From the NCBI RefSeq assembly GCF_000725545.1, contig NZ_JNZP01000004.1, positions 124,001 through 188,000 of the forward strand: a stretch of 64,000 bases of DNA, read 5' to 3'. This document shows, piece after piece, positions 41,911-51,407 of the stretch. The position numbers and the translations under genes are program-made. The stretch comes from Streptomyces exfoliatus (GTDB taxonomy: Bacteria > Actinomycetota > Actinomycetes > Streptomycetales > Streptomycetaceae). The notes below the pieces were generated by a model that saw nothing but the letters and a program-made list of their open reading frames with translations, searched no databases and was not told the DNA's origin. The first letter of the stretch is position 1, and every line of letters starts with the position of its first letter.

Positions 41911-42579
41911 TCACAGTCGCTTGACTCCCTTGATGCGTCCGGCCCGTGAGGCGCGGCTCCGGGCGGTCTTTACCCGCAGGCCGCCGCGCTGGGTGCCGAT
42001 CCGCAGGCCGGTGCCCGACGAGAGCCAGCCGGAGGCCACGTCGGTGCCGTTGCCTCCGCCGGCGTCGGCGAGCGGGTCGTTCTCCGCTCTGCGGGCCAGC
42101 GCCATGATGAGCGGCACCGTGAAGGGCGCGAGGAGCAGGTCGTAGACGGCGGCCGTGAACAGCAGGAAGCCCAGGCCGACGTGACGGGCGGCGGTGTCGC
42201 CGACGAGGGCGCCCACACCCGCGTACAGGAGGGTGGAGCCGACGGCCGCCGCGACGACGACCGCCATGGGGCCGGCGGCGGACGTCAGCCGGCCGTTCTC
42301 CGGCCGGGCCAGGCCGACGAGGTAGCCGATGACGCACAGCACGAGGGCGTAGCGCCCGGCGGCGTGGTCGGCGGGCGGGGCGAGGTCGGCGAGGAGGCCG
42401 GCGCTGAAGCCGATGAGGGAGCCGCTGACGGGTCCGTAGACGAGGGCGAGGCCGACGACGGTGAGGAGGACCAGGTCGGGGACGGCGCCGGGGAGCTGGA
42501 GGCGGGCGAGGACGGAGACCTGGACGACCAGGGCCACCACGATCAGGGTCGCGGAGAGGAGGATGCGGTTGAACTTCAC
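41911..42579 (-). CDS. mreD: rod-shape-determining protein MreD
   Basis: 222 residues, five to six membrane helices, starting FNRILLSATLIVVALVVQ, with a polar C terminus. Membrane part of the MreBCD complex. Its GTG overlaps the mreC stop by 4 nt (GTGA). The C-terminal 50 residues are basic and disordered. Confidence 0.92.
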   Translation of the reverse strand: MKFNRILLSATLIVVALVVQVSVLARLQLPGAVPDLVLLTVVGLALVYGPVSGSLIGFSAGLLADLAPPADHAAGRYALVLCVIGYLVGLARPENGRLTSAAGPMAVVVAAAVGSTLLYAGVGALVGDTAARHVGLGFLLFTAAVYDLLLAPFTVPLIMALARRAENDPLADAGGGNGTDVASGWLSSGTGLRIGTQRGGLRVKTARSRASRAGRIKGVKRL

Positions 42580-43592
42580 GGTGTCGCGTCCCCCTGGTCC
42601 TGCGGTGCCTGCTGGTTCTGACCCTGGTTCAGGCCCTGGTCCTGCGTCTGGTTCTCACCCTGGTTCTGCTGGTTCGCCTGGCCCTCCGGTGGCGGTGGCG
42701 TGACCGTGACGGTGACGGTCGGCGCGGGCTTGGGCTTCTGGGGCAGGACCGTGTCGCGCGGGTCCGAGGGCGGGGCCTGGACGACGACGCCGACGATGTC
42801 GAGCTTGGTGAAGCCGACGTACGGGCGGACGTAGACGTTACGGGTCAGGCCGCCGCCCGCCGGGTCGACGCGGACGATCTCGCCGACCGGGACGCCGGGC
42901 ACGAAGGGCCTGTCGCCGGCGGAGCCGAAGGTGACGAGCCGGTCGCCGGCCTTCACCTTGGCCTTGCCGTTGAGGAGCTGGACGAGCAGCGGGCGGTCGC
43001 CCTGGCCGGTGGCGAAGCCGAGTTCGTTCGACTTCTCCATGCGGGTGCCGACGGTGAAGTCGGGGTCGTTGGCCAGCAGGACCGTCGAGGTCGAGGGGCC
43101 GACGGTGGTCACGCGCCCGACGAGCCCTGAGCCGTTGAGGACGGTCATGTCCCGCTGGACGCCGTCGCGCGCGCCGATGTCGATGGTGACCGTCCAGGAG
43201 AAGCCCTGGGCCGCTCCTATGGCGATGACCTGCGCGCCCTTGATGCCGTACTGCCCGGCGCCGGCGGTCTTCAGGATGGAGTCGAGTTCACGCAGCCGGT
43301 TGCGGTTGCGGTCGTCGCTGCCGAGCTCGGCCTTGAGCTCGGCGTTCTCCTTCTCCAGGGCGGCGATCCGGGTGTGCCGCTCGCCGGAGTCCCGGACCGC
43401 GCCTATGGCGTTGCCGATGGGATCGACGGCGGCCGCCACACCGTTCTCGACCGGCCCGAAGACCGCCGCTGCGGCCTGCCGGGCACCGTCGACGGGTGAC
43501 TCCTGACCGCCGCGGATGTCCACCGTGATCAGTGCGAACGCGATGGCGATCAGCAGCACCAGGAGCAGCCGGCTCTCTCGTGTGTCCCTCAC
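42576..43592 (-). CDS. mreC: rod-shape-determining protein MreC with Gln/Asn-rich tail
   Basis: 338 residues: an N-terminal membrane helix (about 8-25), coiled coil (about 72-95), and the beta-barrel MreC domain (TVDIGARDGVQRD-like core, LVGRVTTVGPSTSTVLL, VTFGSAGDRPFVPGVPVGEI). The extracytoplasmic tail (about 285-338) is low complexity, made of Gln, Asn and Gly with NQGQNQ-like repeats. Scaffold linking MreB to PBP2. The GTG giving VRDTRESRLL is chosen because it keeps only the usual short N terminus; a GAGGAAAGG lies about 14 nt upstream. Confidence 0.93.
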   Translation of the reverse strand: MRDTRESRLLLVLLIAIAFALITVDIRGGQESPVDGARQAAAAVFGPVENGVAAAVDPIGNAIGAVRDSGERHTRIAALEKENAELKAELGSDDRNRNRLRELDSILKTAGAGQYGIKGAQVIAIGAAQGFSWTVTIDIGARDGVQRDMTVLNGSGLVGRVTTVGPSTSTVLLANDPDFTVGTRMEKSNELGFATGQGDRPLLVQLLNGKAKVKAGDRLVTFGSAGDRPFVPGVPVGEIVRVDPAGGGLTRNVYVRPYVGFTKLDIVGVVVQAPPSDPRDTVLPQKPKPAPTVTVTVTPPPPEGQANQQNQGENQTQDQGLNQGQNQQAPQDQGDATP

Positions 43593-43634
43593 GTGCGGCG
43601 GCCGTGCCTTTCCTCGTGGTTCGGTTGTTCGGCT

Positions 43635-43678
43635 GTACGGGTGAAACGCGTGCGGGTGGAGCCGTACGGGTGAAACGC
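43635..43678. repeat. 15-bp direct repeat in the mreB-mreC spacer
   Basis: gtacgggtgaaacgc occurs at 43635-43649 and again at 43664-43678, period 29, in the 91-nt spacer. Could be a regulatory site or a recent duplication. Confidence 0.7.
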
Positions 43679-43683
43679 CTTCC

Positions 43684-44703
43684 CTAGCGGCGCGGCTGGG
43701 CGTCCAGGACCTGCTGGAGGGCCTCGAACTCCTCCACGCACTTGCCGGACCCGAGCGCCACCGAGTCCAGCGGGTCCTCGGCGATGTGGATCGGCATGCC
43801 GGTCTCACGGCGGAGGCGTTCGTCGAGGCCGCGCAGCAGGGCGCCGCCACCCGTGAGAACGATGCCGCGGTCCATGACGTCACCGGACAGCTCCGGCGGG
43901 CACTTGTCGAGAGTGGTCTTCACCGCGTCGACGATCGCGTTGACCGGCTCCTCGATGGCCTTGCGGACCTCGGCGGCCGAGATGACGACGGTCTTGGGGA
44001 GGCCGGAGACGAGGTCGCGACCGCGGATCTCGGTGTGCTCGTCGTTGTCGAGGTCGTACGCGGAGCCGATGGTGATCTTGATCTGCTCGGCGGTCCGCTC
44101 ACCGAGGAGGAGCGAGTACTCCTTCTTGATGTGCTGGATGATCGCGTTGTCCAACTCGTCGCCGGCGACCCGGATCGACTGTGCCGTGACGATTCCTCCG
44201 AGGGAGATGACCGCGACCTCGGTGGTGCCGCCGCCGATGTCGACGACCATGTTGCCGGTGGCCTCGTGGACGGGGAGGCCCGCGCCGATGGCCGCCGCCA
44301 TGGGCTCCTCGATGATGTGCACCTGGCGGGCACCGGCCTGGGTCGAGGCCTCGATGACGGCGCGGCGCTCGACTCCGGTGATGCCGGAGGGGACGCAGAC
44401 GACGACGCGGGGACGGGCCAGGTAGCGCCGCTTGTGGATCTTGAGGATGAAGTAGCGGAGCATCCGCTCGGTGATCTCGAAGTCGGCGATGACGCCGTCC
44501 TTCAGGGGCCGGACCGCGACGATGTTGCCGGGGGTCCGGCCGATCATCTTCTTCGCCTCGGAGCCGACCGCGAGGATTCCGCCGGTGTTGGTGTTGATGG
44601 CGACGACGGACGGCTCGTTCAGGACGATGCCTCGACCCCTCACGTACACCAGCGTGTTGGCGGTCCCGAGGTCGACAGCCATGTCACGGCCGATGAACGA
44701 CAT
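43684..44703 (-). CDS. mreB: rod-shape-determining protein MreB
   Basis: 339 residues, actin-like ATPase: [20 protein letters not shown], phosphate loop [18 protein letters not shown], and [16 protein letters not shown]. In Streptomyces it assembles at sporulation septa and is needed for intact spore walls. Start: ATG at 44703 preceded by AGGGGAAC; an in-frame ATG 7 codons upstream is less likely, since it would bury the ribosome-binding site. First gene of mreBCD-pbp2-rodA. Confidence 0.97.
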   Translation of the reverse strand: MSFIGRDMAVDLGTANTLVYVRGRGIVLNEPSVVAINTNTGGILAVGSEAKKMIGRTPGNIVAVRPLKDGVIADFEITERMLRYFILKIHKRRYLARPRVVVCVPSGITGVERRAVIEASTQAGARQVHIIEEPMAAAIGAGLPVHEATGNMVVDIGGGTTEVAVISLGGIVTAQSIRVAGDELDNAIIQHIKKEYSLLLGERTAEQIKITIGSAYDLDNDEHTEIRGRDLVSGLPKTVVISAAEVRKAIEEPVNAIVDAVKTTLDKCPPELSGDVMDRGIVLTGGGALLRGLDERLRRETGMPIHIAEDPLDSVALGSGKCVEEFEALQQVLDAQPRR

Positions 44704-44855
44704 TGAGTTCCCCTTGTTTCCCATGGCTAAGGGTGGTGCGGCGTGGAGTTTTCCATCGTAGTGCCGCCCGCCCGGATACCGCGCGGTGGTCCACCTCTGT
44801 ACAGGTGACGGAAGGACGCGGCGATCCGTTCCCGCCATCGGCGTTCATATGCCTG

Positions 44856-44883
44856 GGGGCGACCGAATTCCTTCGGTCGCCCC
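44856..44883 (-). terminator. terminator after ndk
   Basis: GGGGCGACCGAA/TTCGGTCGCCCC, 12-bp perfect arms with a 4-nt loop, 43 nt beyond the ndk stop. Confidence 0.8.
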
Positions 44884-44926
44884 ACAGGGTCCTGCGTTCG
44901 GCTGACGCCGGGTCAGTCTCTTCGGA

Positions 44927-45340
44927 TCAGACGAGACCCGGGAAGAAGATCTTCAGCTCGCGGAGGGCGGACTCCTCCGAGTCGGACGCGTGGATCAGGT
45001 TCTCCCGGACGATGGTGCCGAAGTCGCCACGGATGGAGCCGGGGGCGGCGGCGATCGGGTCGGTCGGACCGGCCAGCTGACGGACGCCCTCGATGACCCG
45101 CTCGCCCTCGACGACGAGCGCGACGACGGGACCGGAGGACATGAAGCCCATCAGCGGCTCGTAGAAGGGCTTGCCCTTGTGCTCGCCGTAGTGCAGCTCC
45201 AGGGTCTCCTGGTCCAGCTCGCGCAGCTCCAGGGCCGCCAGGGTCCAGCCGGCCTTGCGCTCGATGCGGCCGATGATCTCGCCGACCAGGCCACGGCGGA
45301 CGGCGTCGGGCTTGAGCAGGACGAGCGTGCGCTGGCTCAC
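44927..45340 (-). CDS. ndk: nucleoside-diphosphate kinase
   Basis: 137 residues, complete: TLVLLKPDAVRRGLVGEIIG start, the phospho-accepting His in ENLIHASDSEESA near 117, and GSIRGDFG. Balances nucleoside triphosphates. GTG start with GGAGTT upstream. Alone in its transcription unit between the folC group and mreB. Confidence 0.98.
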   Translation of the reverse strand: MSQRTLVLLKPDAVRRGLVGEIIGRIERKAGWTLAALELRELDQETLELHYGEHKGKPFYEPLMGFMSSGPVVALVVEGERVIEGVRQLAGPTDPIAAAPGSIRGDFGTIVRENLIHASDSEESALRELKIFFPGLV

Positions 45341-45406
45341 GGGGGAACTCCTTCGGAAAAGCGGTGTGCGGGACCTCCGAGGCTACAGGCCCCGCACGCC
45401 CCTCGA

Positions 45407-45772
45407 TTACGCAGCGTCAGGCCCTGCCGAGGCCCCGGCGGTCTGCGCCTCGGCCCAGCGGGCCTTGATGTCGTCGATCCGACGCCCGTAGTGCACCGAC
45501 GCCCACCACAGGCCGGCGAAGACCGCGCCCAGGAAGAACATGGTCGGGACGAAGAAGCCGCTGAGGACCAGGCCGATCTGGAGGGCCCAGCCGAGCTGCA
45601 CCCCACCGGGCCGGGTGACCATCCCGCACAGCAGCACCGAGAAGACCATCGCGACACCACAGACCCACCAGACGGTGGACATCGCGAGGCTGTCGTCCTT
45701 CATGGCGACGAGCCCGGCGAAACCGATCACGAAGAACTCGCCGATGAGCGTCGACGAACAGAGCGTGCGCAT
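45407..45772 (-). CDS. DUF4233 membrane protein
   Basis: 121 residues with four hydrophobic helices and an Ala-rich C terminus. MRTLCSSTLIGEFFVIGFAG is the usual DUF4233 opening, and YGRRIDDIKARW ends the membrane part. It follows folC by 5 nt, the standard actinobacterial order, so the two are co-transcribed. Function unknown. Confidence 0.88.
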   Translation of the reverse strand: MRTLCSSTLIGEFFVIGFAGLVAMKDDSLAMSTVWWVCGVAMVFSVLLCGMVTRPGGVQLGWALQIGLVLSGFFVPTMFFLGAVFAGLWWASVHYGRRIDDIKARWAEAQTAGASAGPDAA

Positions 45773-45777
45773 ACCGT

Positions 45778-47277
45778 TCAGCCCCTTCGCAGCAGCAGCC
45801 GGGCGTCGCCGACCGTGAAGATCGAACCGGTCACCAGGACACCCGCGCCGCCGTACTCGGCCTCTTCCTCCGCGAGGGTGATGGCCGCCTCGATGGCGTC
45901 GGGCAGCCGCGGCTCGACGACGACCCGGTCCTCGCCGAAGACCTCGACCGCGGCCGCGGCGAGCACGTCCACGTCCGTGGCCCGCGGGTTGGAGTTCGCC
46001 GTGATCACGACCTCCGCGAAGATCGGCTCGAAGGCCTCCAGGAGACCCTTGGCGTCCTTGTCGCCGCTCGTGGAGACCACGCCGATGAGCCGCGAGAAGC
46101 CGAAGGCCTCGCTGACGCCCTCCGCCGTCGCCCGCGCGCCGTGCGGGTTGTGCGCGGCGTCCAGGAGCACCGTCGGGGAGGTACGGACGATCTCGAGCCG
46201 TCCGGGCGAGGCCACCTGGGCGAAGGCCCGGCGGACCGTGTCCTGGTCCAGGGTCCTGGCGTGGTCGGCGCCGATCCCGAAGAAGGCCTCGACCGCCGCG
46301 AGCGCCACCGCCGCGTTGTGCGCCTGGTAGGCGCCGTGCAGCGGCAGGAAGACGTTGTCGTACTCGCCGCCCAGACCGCGCAGGGTCAGGAGCTGCCCGC
46401 CGACCGCGACCTCGCGGGAGACGATGCCGAACTCCATGCCCTCGCGGGCGACGGTGGCGTCCGCCTCGACGGCCTTCTTGAGCAGGACCTGCGCCGCGTC
46501 CACCGGCTGCTGCGCCAGGATCACGGTCGCGCCCTGCTTGATGATCCCGGACTTCTCGCCGGCGATCTCGCCGGTCGTGCCGCCGAGCCGGTCGGTGTGG
46601 TCGAGGTCGATCGGGGTGACGACGGCGACGGAGGCGTCGATGACGTTCGTCGCGTCCCAGGTGCCGCCCATGCCCACCTCGACGACGGCCACGTCGACCG
46701 GGGCGTCGGCGAAGGCCGCGTACGCCATTCCGGTGAGGACCTCGAAGAAGGAGAGCCGGTACTCCTCGCGGGCGTCGACCAGCTCCACGTACGGCTTGAC
46801 GTCCTGGTACGTCTCGACGAACCGCTCGGCGGAGATCGGGGCGCCGTCCAGGCTGATCCGCTCGGTGATGGTCTGCACGTGCGGCGAGGTGTACCGCCCG
46901 GTGCGGAGCTCGAAGGCGCCGAGCAGGGCCTCGATCATGCGGGCCGTCGACGTCTTGCCGTTGGTGCCGGTGATGTGGATCGAGGGGTACGCGCGCTGCG
47001 GGTCGCCGAGGACGTCCATCAGGGCCGCGATCCGGGTGACCGAGGGATCCAGCTTGGTCTCGCCCCAGCGGGTGGACAGCTCGGTCTCGACCTCGCGCAG
47101 CGCCTTGTCCAGCTCCGGGTCCTCGGGACGGCCGGGCACGGGGTCGCCCGGCGGCGGTCCGGCCTGCGTGCGCAGGGTACGGCTGCCGGCCTCGATCACC
47201 GCGAGGTCGGGGTCTCGGTCTGTCTCGGCGTCGACGATGTCGTCGAACTGGTCACTCGGGTCGCTCGGCTCGCTCAC
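45778..47277 (-). CDS. folC: bifunctional folylpolyglutamate synthase / dihydrofolate synthase
   Basis: 499 residues, Mur-ligase fold: ITGTNGKTSTARM is the P-loop, then TSPHVQTITERI, VVEVGMGGTWDATNV, TPIDLDHTDRLGGT and LDAAHNPHGARAT. Adds glutamate to folates and makes dihydrofolate. The first about 55 residues are an acidic extension. The GTG start has TAGACT exactly 6 nt upstream and no ribosome-binding site, so leaderless. Coupled to the DUF4233 gene downstream. Confidence 0.95.
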   Translation of the reverse strand: MSEPSDPSDQFDDIVDAETDRDPDLAVIEAGSRTLRTQAGPPPGDPVPGRPEDPELDKALREVETELSTRWGETKLDPSVTRIAALMDVLGDPQRAYPSIHITGTNGKTSTARMIEALLGAFELRTGRYTSPHVQTITERISLDGAPISAERFVETYQDVKPYVELVDAREEYRLSFFEVLTGMAYAAFADAPVDVAVVEVGMGGTWDATNVIDASVAVVTPIDLDHTDRLGGTTGEIAGEKSGIIKQGATVILAQQPVDAAQVLLKKAVEADATVAREGMEFGIVSREVAVGGQLLTLRGLGGEYDNVFLPLHGAYQAHNAAVALAAVEAFFGIGADHARTLDQDTVRRAFAQVASPGRLEIVRTSPTVLLDAAHNPHGARATAEGVSEAFGFSRLIGVVSTSGDKDAKGLLEAFEPIFAEVVITANSNPRATDVDVLAAAAVEVFGEDRVVVEPRLPDAIEAAITLAEEEAEYGGAGVLVTGSIFTVGDARLLLRRG

Positions 47278-47283
47278 GGTGCC

Positions 47284-47289
47284 AGTCTA
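47284..47289 (-). promoter_or_regulatory. -10 box, folC (leaderless)
   Basis: TAGACT on the minus strand, 6 nt before the GTG at 47277. Confidence 0.5.
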
Positions 47290-47360
47290 CGGAGGGGCAC
47301 CGACAGGACGAGGGACCCACCCCTTTCGGGACTTTCGGTCCACCGCCCGCCGTACCGGCC

Positions 47361-48515
47361 CTAGGGGGTGGATAGGCCCGCCGGGAGCAGCGCCGTCACC
47401 ACGTAGCCGTCGTCCTCCCGGCGGGCCGTGAGCGTGCCGCCCATGCTGGTGACCCGCTCCCCCATGGAGAACAGGCCGGTGCCGGTCGAGACGGGGGCCG
47501 GGTCCGGCGGGGTCTTCGGCAGCGGGTTGCGCACCTCGATCCGCAGACCGGGGCCCTCCACGGTGATCGCGACCGTCACCGGCAGGCCCGGCGCGTGCTT
47601 GGCCGCGTTCGTCAGGCACTCCTGGACGACCCGGTGGACGGCCGCCTGCCGCAGCGGCGACAGCGCCTTGGCCTCCTCGGCGACCGCGAGCTCCACGGGG
47701 CTGCCCATCCGCTCGCTCTCCCCCGCGAGCGCGGCGAGCCCTTCGAGACCGGGGGTGGCCGCGTCCCGGTCGGCGCGGCGCACGATCGTCTCGTTGAGCA
47801 TCAGATGGGCGCGCCGGGCGGTGTCCGCGAGTTCCTCGAAGTCCCTCTGGTGGGCGTCTCCCCTGGCCCGTACCGCGAGGACCTCGGCCCGTACCGCGAG
47901 GACGGTGAGTTCACGGCCGACCAGGTCGTGAACGTCCCGGCCGACGGAGATCCGCTCCTCCTGGACGGCCTGCCGGGCGGCGGCCTCGCGCCGCTGGTCC
48001 TCCAGGGCGCGGACGAGGTCCTGCCGGTACGCGGCGACGCCGACGCCCGCCGCGAGGACGCCGATCGGGACGACCAGGCTCAGGAAGTCGCTGAGGGTGT
48101 CGCCGTGCCGGGCGGGCCAGCCGGGCGTCTGGAAGAGCGCGTAGGCCACGCCGACGTACAGCAGGGTCGCGACGACGGCGGCGCGGCGCCCCCGGAAGCG
48201 GCCGATGGAGTACAGCGCGAACTGGATCATGGTCAGCTCGTGCAGGCAGCCCAGCAGGACCAGTGCCACCAGATAGGGGAGCACCGGCAGTCGGCGCCGG
48301 AGCACCAGGGTCGCCGCTCCGGCCGCGAGCACCAGGGTCGCGGTGAAGCCGGTGAGGGAGTTGTCGGCGCGGGCGAGCCCCGGCACGTCCAGGAGCATGA
48401 GGCCGAAGGCGCTGAGGGCGGCGACGACGTCGAGCGCGCGGGGCGTGCCGGCCCATCGGTCCACGCGACGGCGCAGCGCGGGAACGGCGGGGAGGCGGAG
48501 CATGCCCTCCATCAT
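47361..48515 (-). CDS. orphan NarL-type sensor histidine kinase
   Basis: 384 residues. Five or six N-terminal membrane helices (about 20-170) form the sensor; then a HisKA_3-type helix EERISVGRDVHDLVGRELTV, with the phospho-accepting His in DVHD, and a HATPase with NAAKHAP and TGLFSMGERVTSMGG. No response regulator is adjacent, which is unusual since this class normally sits beside its LuxR-type partner. Start: ATG at 48515, the first of two consecutive ATGs, preceded by AAGGA; the frame is open back to a GTG at 48575. It lies between folC and valS, an unusual neighbour pair. Confidence 0.88.
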   Translation of the reverse strand: MMEGMLRLPAVPALRRRVDRWAGTPRALDVVAALSAFGLMLLDVPGLARADNSLTGFTATLVLAAGAATLVLRRRLPVLPYLVALVLLGCLHELTMIQFALYSIGRFRGRRAAVVATLLYVGVAYALFQTPGWPARHGDTLSDFLSLVVPIGVLAAGVGVAAYRQDLVRALEDQRREAAARQAVQEERISVGRDVHDLVGRELTVLAVRAEVLAVRARGDAHQRDFEELADTARRAHLMLNETIVRRADRDAATPGLEGLAALAGESERMGSPVELAVAEEAKALSPLRQAAVHRVVQECLTNAAKHAPGLPVTVAITVEGPGLRIEVRNPLPKTPPDPAPVSTGTGLFSMGERVTSMGGTLTARREDDGYVVTALLPAGLSTP

Positions 48516-48597
48516 CCAGGGTCCTTCGGCCCGACGCCGTGGACCTGAAGTCCCGTCTGTTGTGAGTTCGGGCACTTCGCCCCTCTTGGGGGTGTAT

Positions 48598-48640
48598 GCG
48601 AAGGGGCCCGGAACCGTGTACCGGTTCCGGGCCCCTTCGC
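48598..48640 (-). terminator. terminator after valS
   Basis: Perfect 19-bp inverted repeat (48598-48616 and 48622-48640; starts GCGAAGGGGCCC) with a 5-nt loop, just beyond the valS stop on the minus strand. Confidence 0.85.
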
Positions 48641-48647
48641 GTACGGG

Positions 48648-51269
48648 TCAGGCCTGCGGCAGGTTCGCCAGCTGGGCCTCGATGCGGGCGATGTCCTCGT
48701 CCGCCTTGGCCAGGCGGGTGCGGATCTTGTCGACCACGTTGTCCGGGGCCTTGGCGAGGAAGGCCTCGTTGCCGAGCTTCCCGTTCGCCTGGGCCTTCTC
48801 CTTCTCGGCGGCGGCGAGGTCCTTCGCGAGGCGCTTGCGCTCCGCGGCCACGTCGATCGTGCCCGACAGGTCGAGCGCGACCGTGGCGCCGGCGACCGGC
48901 AGGGAGGCGGTGGCGGAGAAGCCCTCGCCCTCCGGCTGGAGGCGCAGCAGCTGGCGGATGGCCGCCTCGTGCGGGGCCAGCGCGGTGCCGGCCACGTCGA
49001 GACGGGCGGGGACCTTCTGGCCGGGCTGGAGGCCCTGGTCCGAGCGGAACCGGCGCACCTCGGTGACGACCTGCTGGACGAGCTCGATCTCCTTCTCGGC
49101 GGCCTCGTCGCGGAAGCCGGAGTCGACCGGCCAGTCGGCGATGACGAGGGACTCGCCGCCGGTGAGCGTGGTCCAGAGCGTCTCGGTGACGAACGGGACG
49201 ATCGGGTGCAGCAGGCGCAGCATGACGTCCAGGACCTCGCCGAGGACCCGGCCGGAGACCTTGGCCTGCTCGCCGCCCGCGAAGAACGTGGTCTTCGACA
49301 GTTCGACGTACCAGTCGAAGACCTCGTCCCACGCGAAGTGGTAGAGGGCGTCGGCGAGCTTCGCGAACTGGTAGTCGTCGTAGAACGCGTCGACCTCGGC
49401 GACCGTCTTGTTGAGACGGGAGAGGATCCACCGGTCCGTGGCGGACATCTGCGACGCGTCGGGCAGCGGGCCCTCGACCGTCGCGCCGTTCATCAGCGCG
49501 AAGCGGGTCGCGTTCCAGATCTTGTTGGCGAAGTTGCGGGACGCCTTGACCCAGTCCTCGCCGATGGGGACGTCGACGCCCGGGTTGGCGCCGTTGGCCA
49601 GGGTGAAGCGGACGGCGTCGGAGCCGTACTCGTCCATCCAGTCCAGCGGGTTGACCACGTTGCCGAAGGACTTCGACATCTTCTTGCCGTTCTGGTCACG
49701 GACCATGCCGTGCAGGGCGATGGTGTGGAACGGCGGGGTGCCGTCCATCGCGTACAGACCGAACATCATCATCCGGGCGACCCAGAAGAAGAGGATGTCG
49801 TAGCCGGTGACCAGGACGGAGTTCGGGTAGAACTTCTCGAGGCTCTCGGTCCGCTCGGGCCAGCCGAGCGTGGAGAACGGCCACAGGCCGGAGGAGAACC
49901 AGGTGTCCAGGACGTCCGTGTCCTGGTGCCAGCCCTCGCCCGTCGGCGGCTGCTCGTCCGGTCCGACGCAGACCACTTCGCCGTTCGGGCCGTACCAGAC
50001 GGGGATGCGGTGGCCCCACCACAGCTGGCGCGAGATGCACCAGTCGTGCAGGTTGTCGACCCAGTCGAAGTACCGCTTCTCCATCTCCTGCGGGTGGATC
50101 TTGACCTTGCCGTCGCGGACCGCGTCACCGGCGGCCTGCGCGAGCGGGCCGACCTTGACCCACCACTGCATCGACAGGCGCGGCTCGATGGTGGTCTTGC
50201 AGCGCGAGCAGTGGCCGACGGAGTGGACGTACGGCCGCTTCTCGGCGACGATCCGGCCCTCGGCGCGCAGCGCGGCGACGATGGCGGAGCGGGCCTCCAG
50301 GCGGTCCAGGCCCTGGAAGGGGCCGTGCACGGTGATGACCGCGCGCTCGTCCATGACGGCGAGGTTCGGCAGGTTGTGGCGCTGGCCGATCTCGAAGTCG
50401 TTGGGGTCGTGCGCCGGGGTCACCTTGACGGCGCCGGTGCCGAACTCGGGGTCGACGTGGGTGTCGGCGACGACCGGGATCGTGCGGTCGGTCAGCGGCA
50501 GCTTGATCTGCTTGCCGACCAGGTGCTTGTACCGCTCGTCGTCGGGGTGGACGGCGACGGCCGTGTCACCGAGCATCGTCTCGGCCCGGGTGGTCGCGAC
50601 GACCAGGGACTCGTCGCCCTCGCCGTACCGGATGGAGACGAGCTCGCCGTCGTCGTCCTGGTACTCGACCTCGATGTCCGAGATCGCCGTCAGACAGCGC
50701 GGGCACCAGTTGATGATGCGCTCGGCGCGGTAGATCAGCTCGTCGTCGTAGAGCTTCTTGAAGATGGTCTGGACGGCCTGGGACAGGCCCTCGTCCATGG
50801 TGAAGCGCTCACGGGACCAGGCGACGCCGTCACCCAGGCGCTTCATCTGACCGGAGATCTGGCCACCGGACTCGGCCTTCCACTGCCAGACGCGCTCGAC
50901 GAACGCCTCGCGGCCCAGGTCGTGGCGGGACTTGCCCTCCTTGGCGAGCTCGCGCTCGACGACGTTCTGGGTGGCGATGCCGGCGTGGTCCATGCCCGGC
51001 TGCCACAGCGTCTCGAAGCCCTGCATGCGCTTGCGGCGGGTGAGGGCGTCGATGAGCGTGTGCTCGAAGGCGTGGCCCAGGTGGAGCGAGCCGGTGACGT
51101 TCGGCGGCGGGATGACGATGGTGTACGGCGGCTTCTCGCTCTTCGCGTCCGCCTCGAAGTACCCGCGCTCTACCCAGCGCTCGTACAGCGGCCCCTCTAC
51201 CTCGGCCGGCGCGTACTGGGTCGGCAGTTCGGTGGTGGGCGCTGTCTGCTGCTGAGTGTTCTCGGTCAC
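48648..51269 (-). CDS. valS: valine--tRNA ligase
   Basis: 873 residues, class I synthetase: HLGHAFEHT (HIGH motif) near 62, the editing insertion, KMSKSFGN near 525, anticodon-binding domain, and C-terminal coiled-coil arm (about 808-873, [14 protein letters not shown]). The GTG start has TAAACT exactly 6 nt upstream with no ribosome-binding site, so the mRNA is predicted to be leaderless. Unlike leuS there is no Val leader peptide. Divergent from the membrane protein at 51408. Confidence 0.97.
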   Translation of the reverse strand: MTENTQQQTAPTTELPTQYAPAEVEGPLYERWVERGYFEADAKSEKPPYTIVIPPPNVTGSLHLGHAFEHTLIDALTRRKRMQGFETLWQPGMDHAGIATQNVVERELAKEGKSRHDLGREAFVERVWQWKAESGGQISGQMKRLGDGVAWSRERFTMDEGLSQAVQTIFKKLYDDELIYRAERIINWCPRCLTAISDIEVEYQDDDGELVSIRYGEGDESLVVATTRAETMLGDTAVAVHPDDERYKHLVGKQIKLPLTDRTIPVVADTHVDPEFGTGAVKVTPAHDPNDFEIGQRHNLPNLAVMDERAVITVHGPFQGLDRLEARSAIVAALRAEGRIVAEKRPYVHSVGHCSRCKTTIEPRLSMQWWVKVGPLAQAAGDAVRDGKVKIHPQEMEKRYFDWVDNLHDWCISRQLWWGHRIPVWYGPNGEVVCVGPDEQPPTGEGWHQDTDVLDTWFSSGLWPFSTLGWPERTESLEKFYPNSVLVTGYDILFFWVARMMMFGLYAMDGTPPFHTIALHGMVRDQNGKKMSKSFGNVVNPLDWMDEYGSDAVRFTLANGANPGVDVPIGEDWVKASRNFANKIWNATRFALMNGATVEGPLPDASQMSATDRWILSRLNKTVAEVDAFYDDYQFAKLADALYHFAWDEVFDWYVELSKTTFFAGGEQAKVSGRVLGEVLDVMLRLLHPIVPFVTETLWTTLTGGESLVIADWPVDSGFRDEAAEKEIELVQQVVTEVRRFRSDQGLQPGQKVPARLDVAGTALAPHEAAIRQLLRLQPEGEGFSATASLPVAGATVALDLSGTIDVAAERKRLAKDLAAAEKEKAQANGKLGNEAFLAKAPDNVVDKIRTRLAKADEDIARIEAQLANLPQA

Positions 51270-51275
51270 CGGGCC

Positions 51276-51281
51276 AGTTTA
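51276..51281 (-). promoter_or_regulatory. -10 box, valS (leaderless)
   Basis: TAAACT on the minus strand, 6 nt before the GTG at 51269; TTCAGG lies 18 nt further upstream as a weak -35. Confidence 0.55.
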
Positions 51282-51407
51282 GGGGTGTTGCGGCCCTGTC
51301 CTGAAACGCTTTGGTTCGGTAACGGTGTGGCCCCCGCCGCACGGACCGCCCGGCGGTTCCGCCAGGATGTTCGGTAGCCATAAACATTCTGTGAGGGGAA
51401 CCTGTCG

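Noticed and set aside
51270..51407. Possible attenuator or T-box before valS, like that of leuS
   Set aside because: The ATG-started frame there has no Val run, no terminator precedes valS, and a -10 box sits 6 nt from the start codon, leaving no room for a leader.
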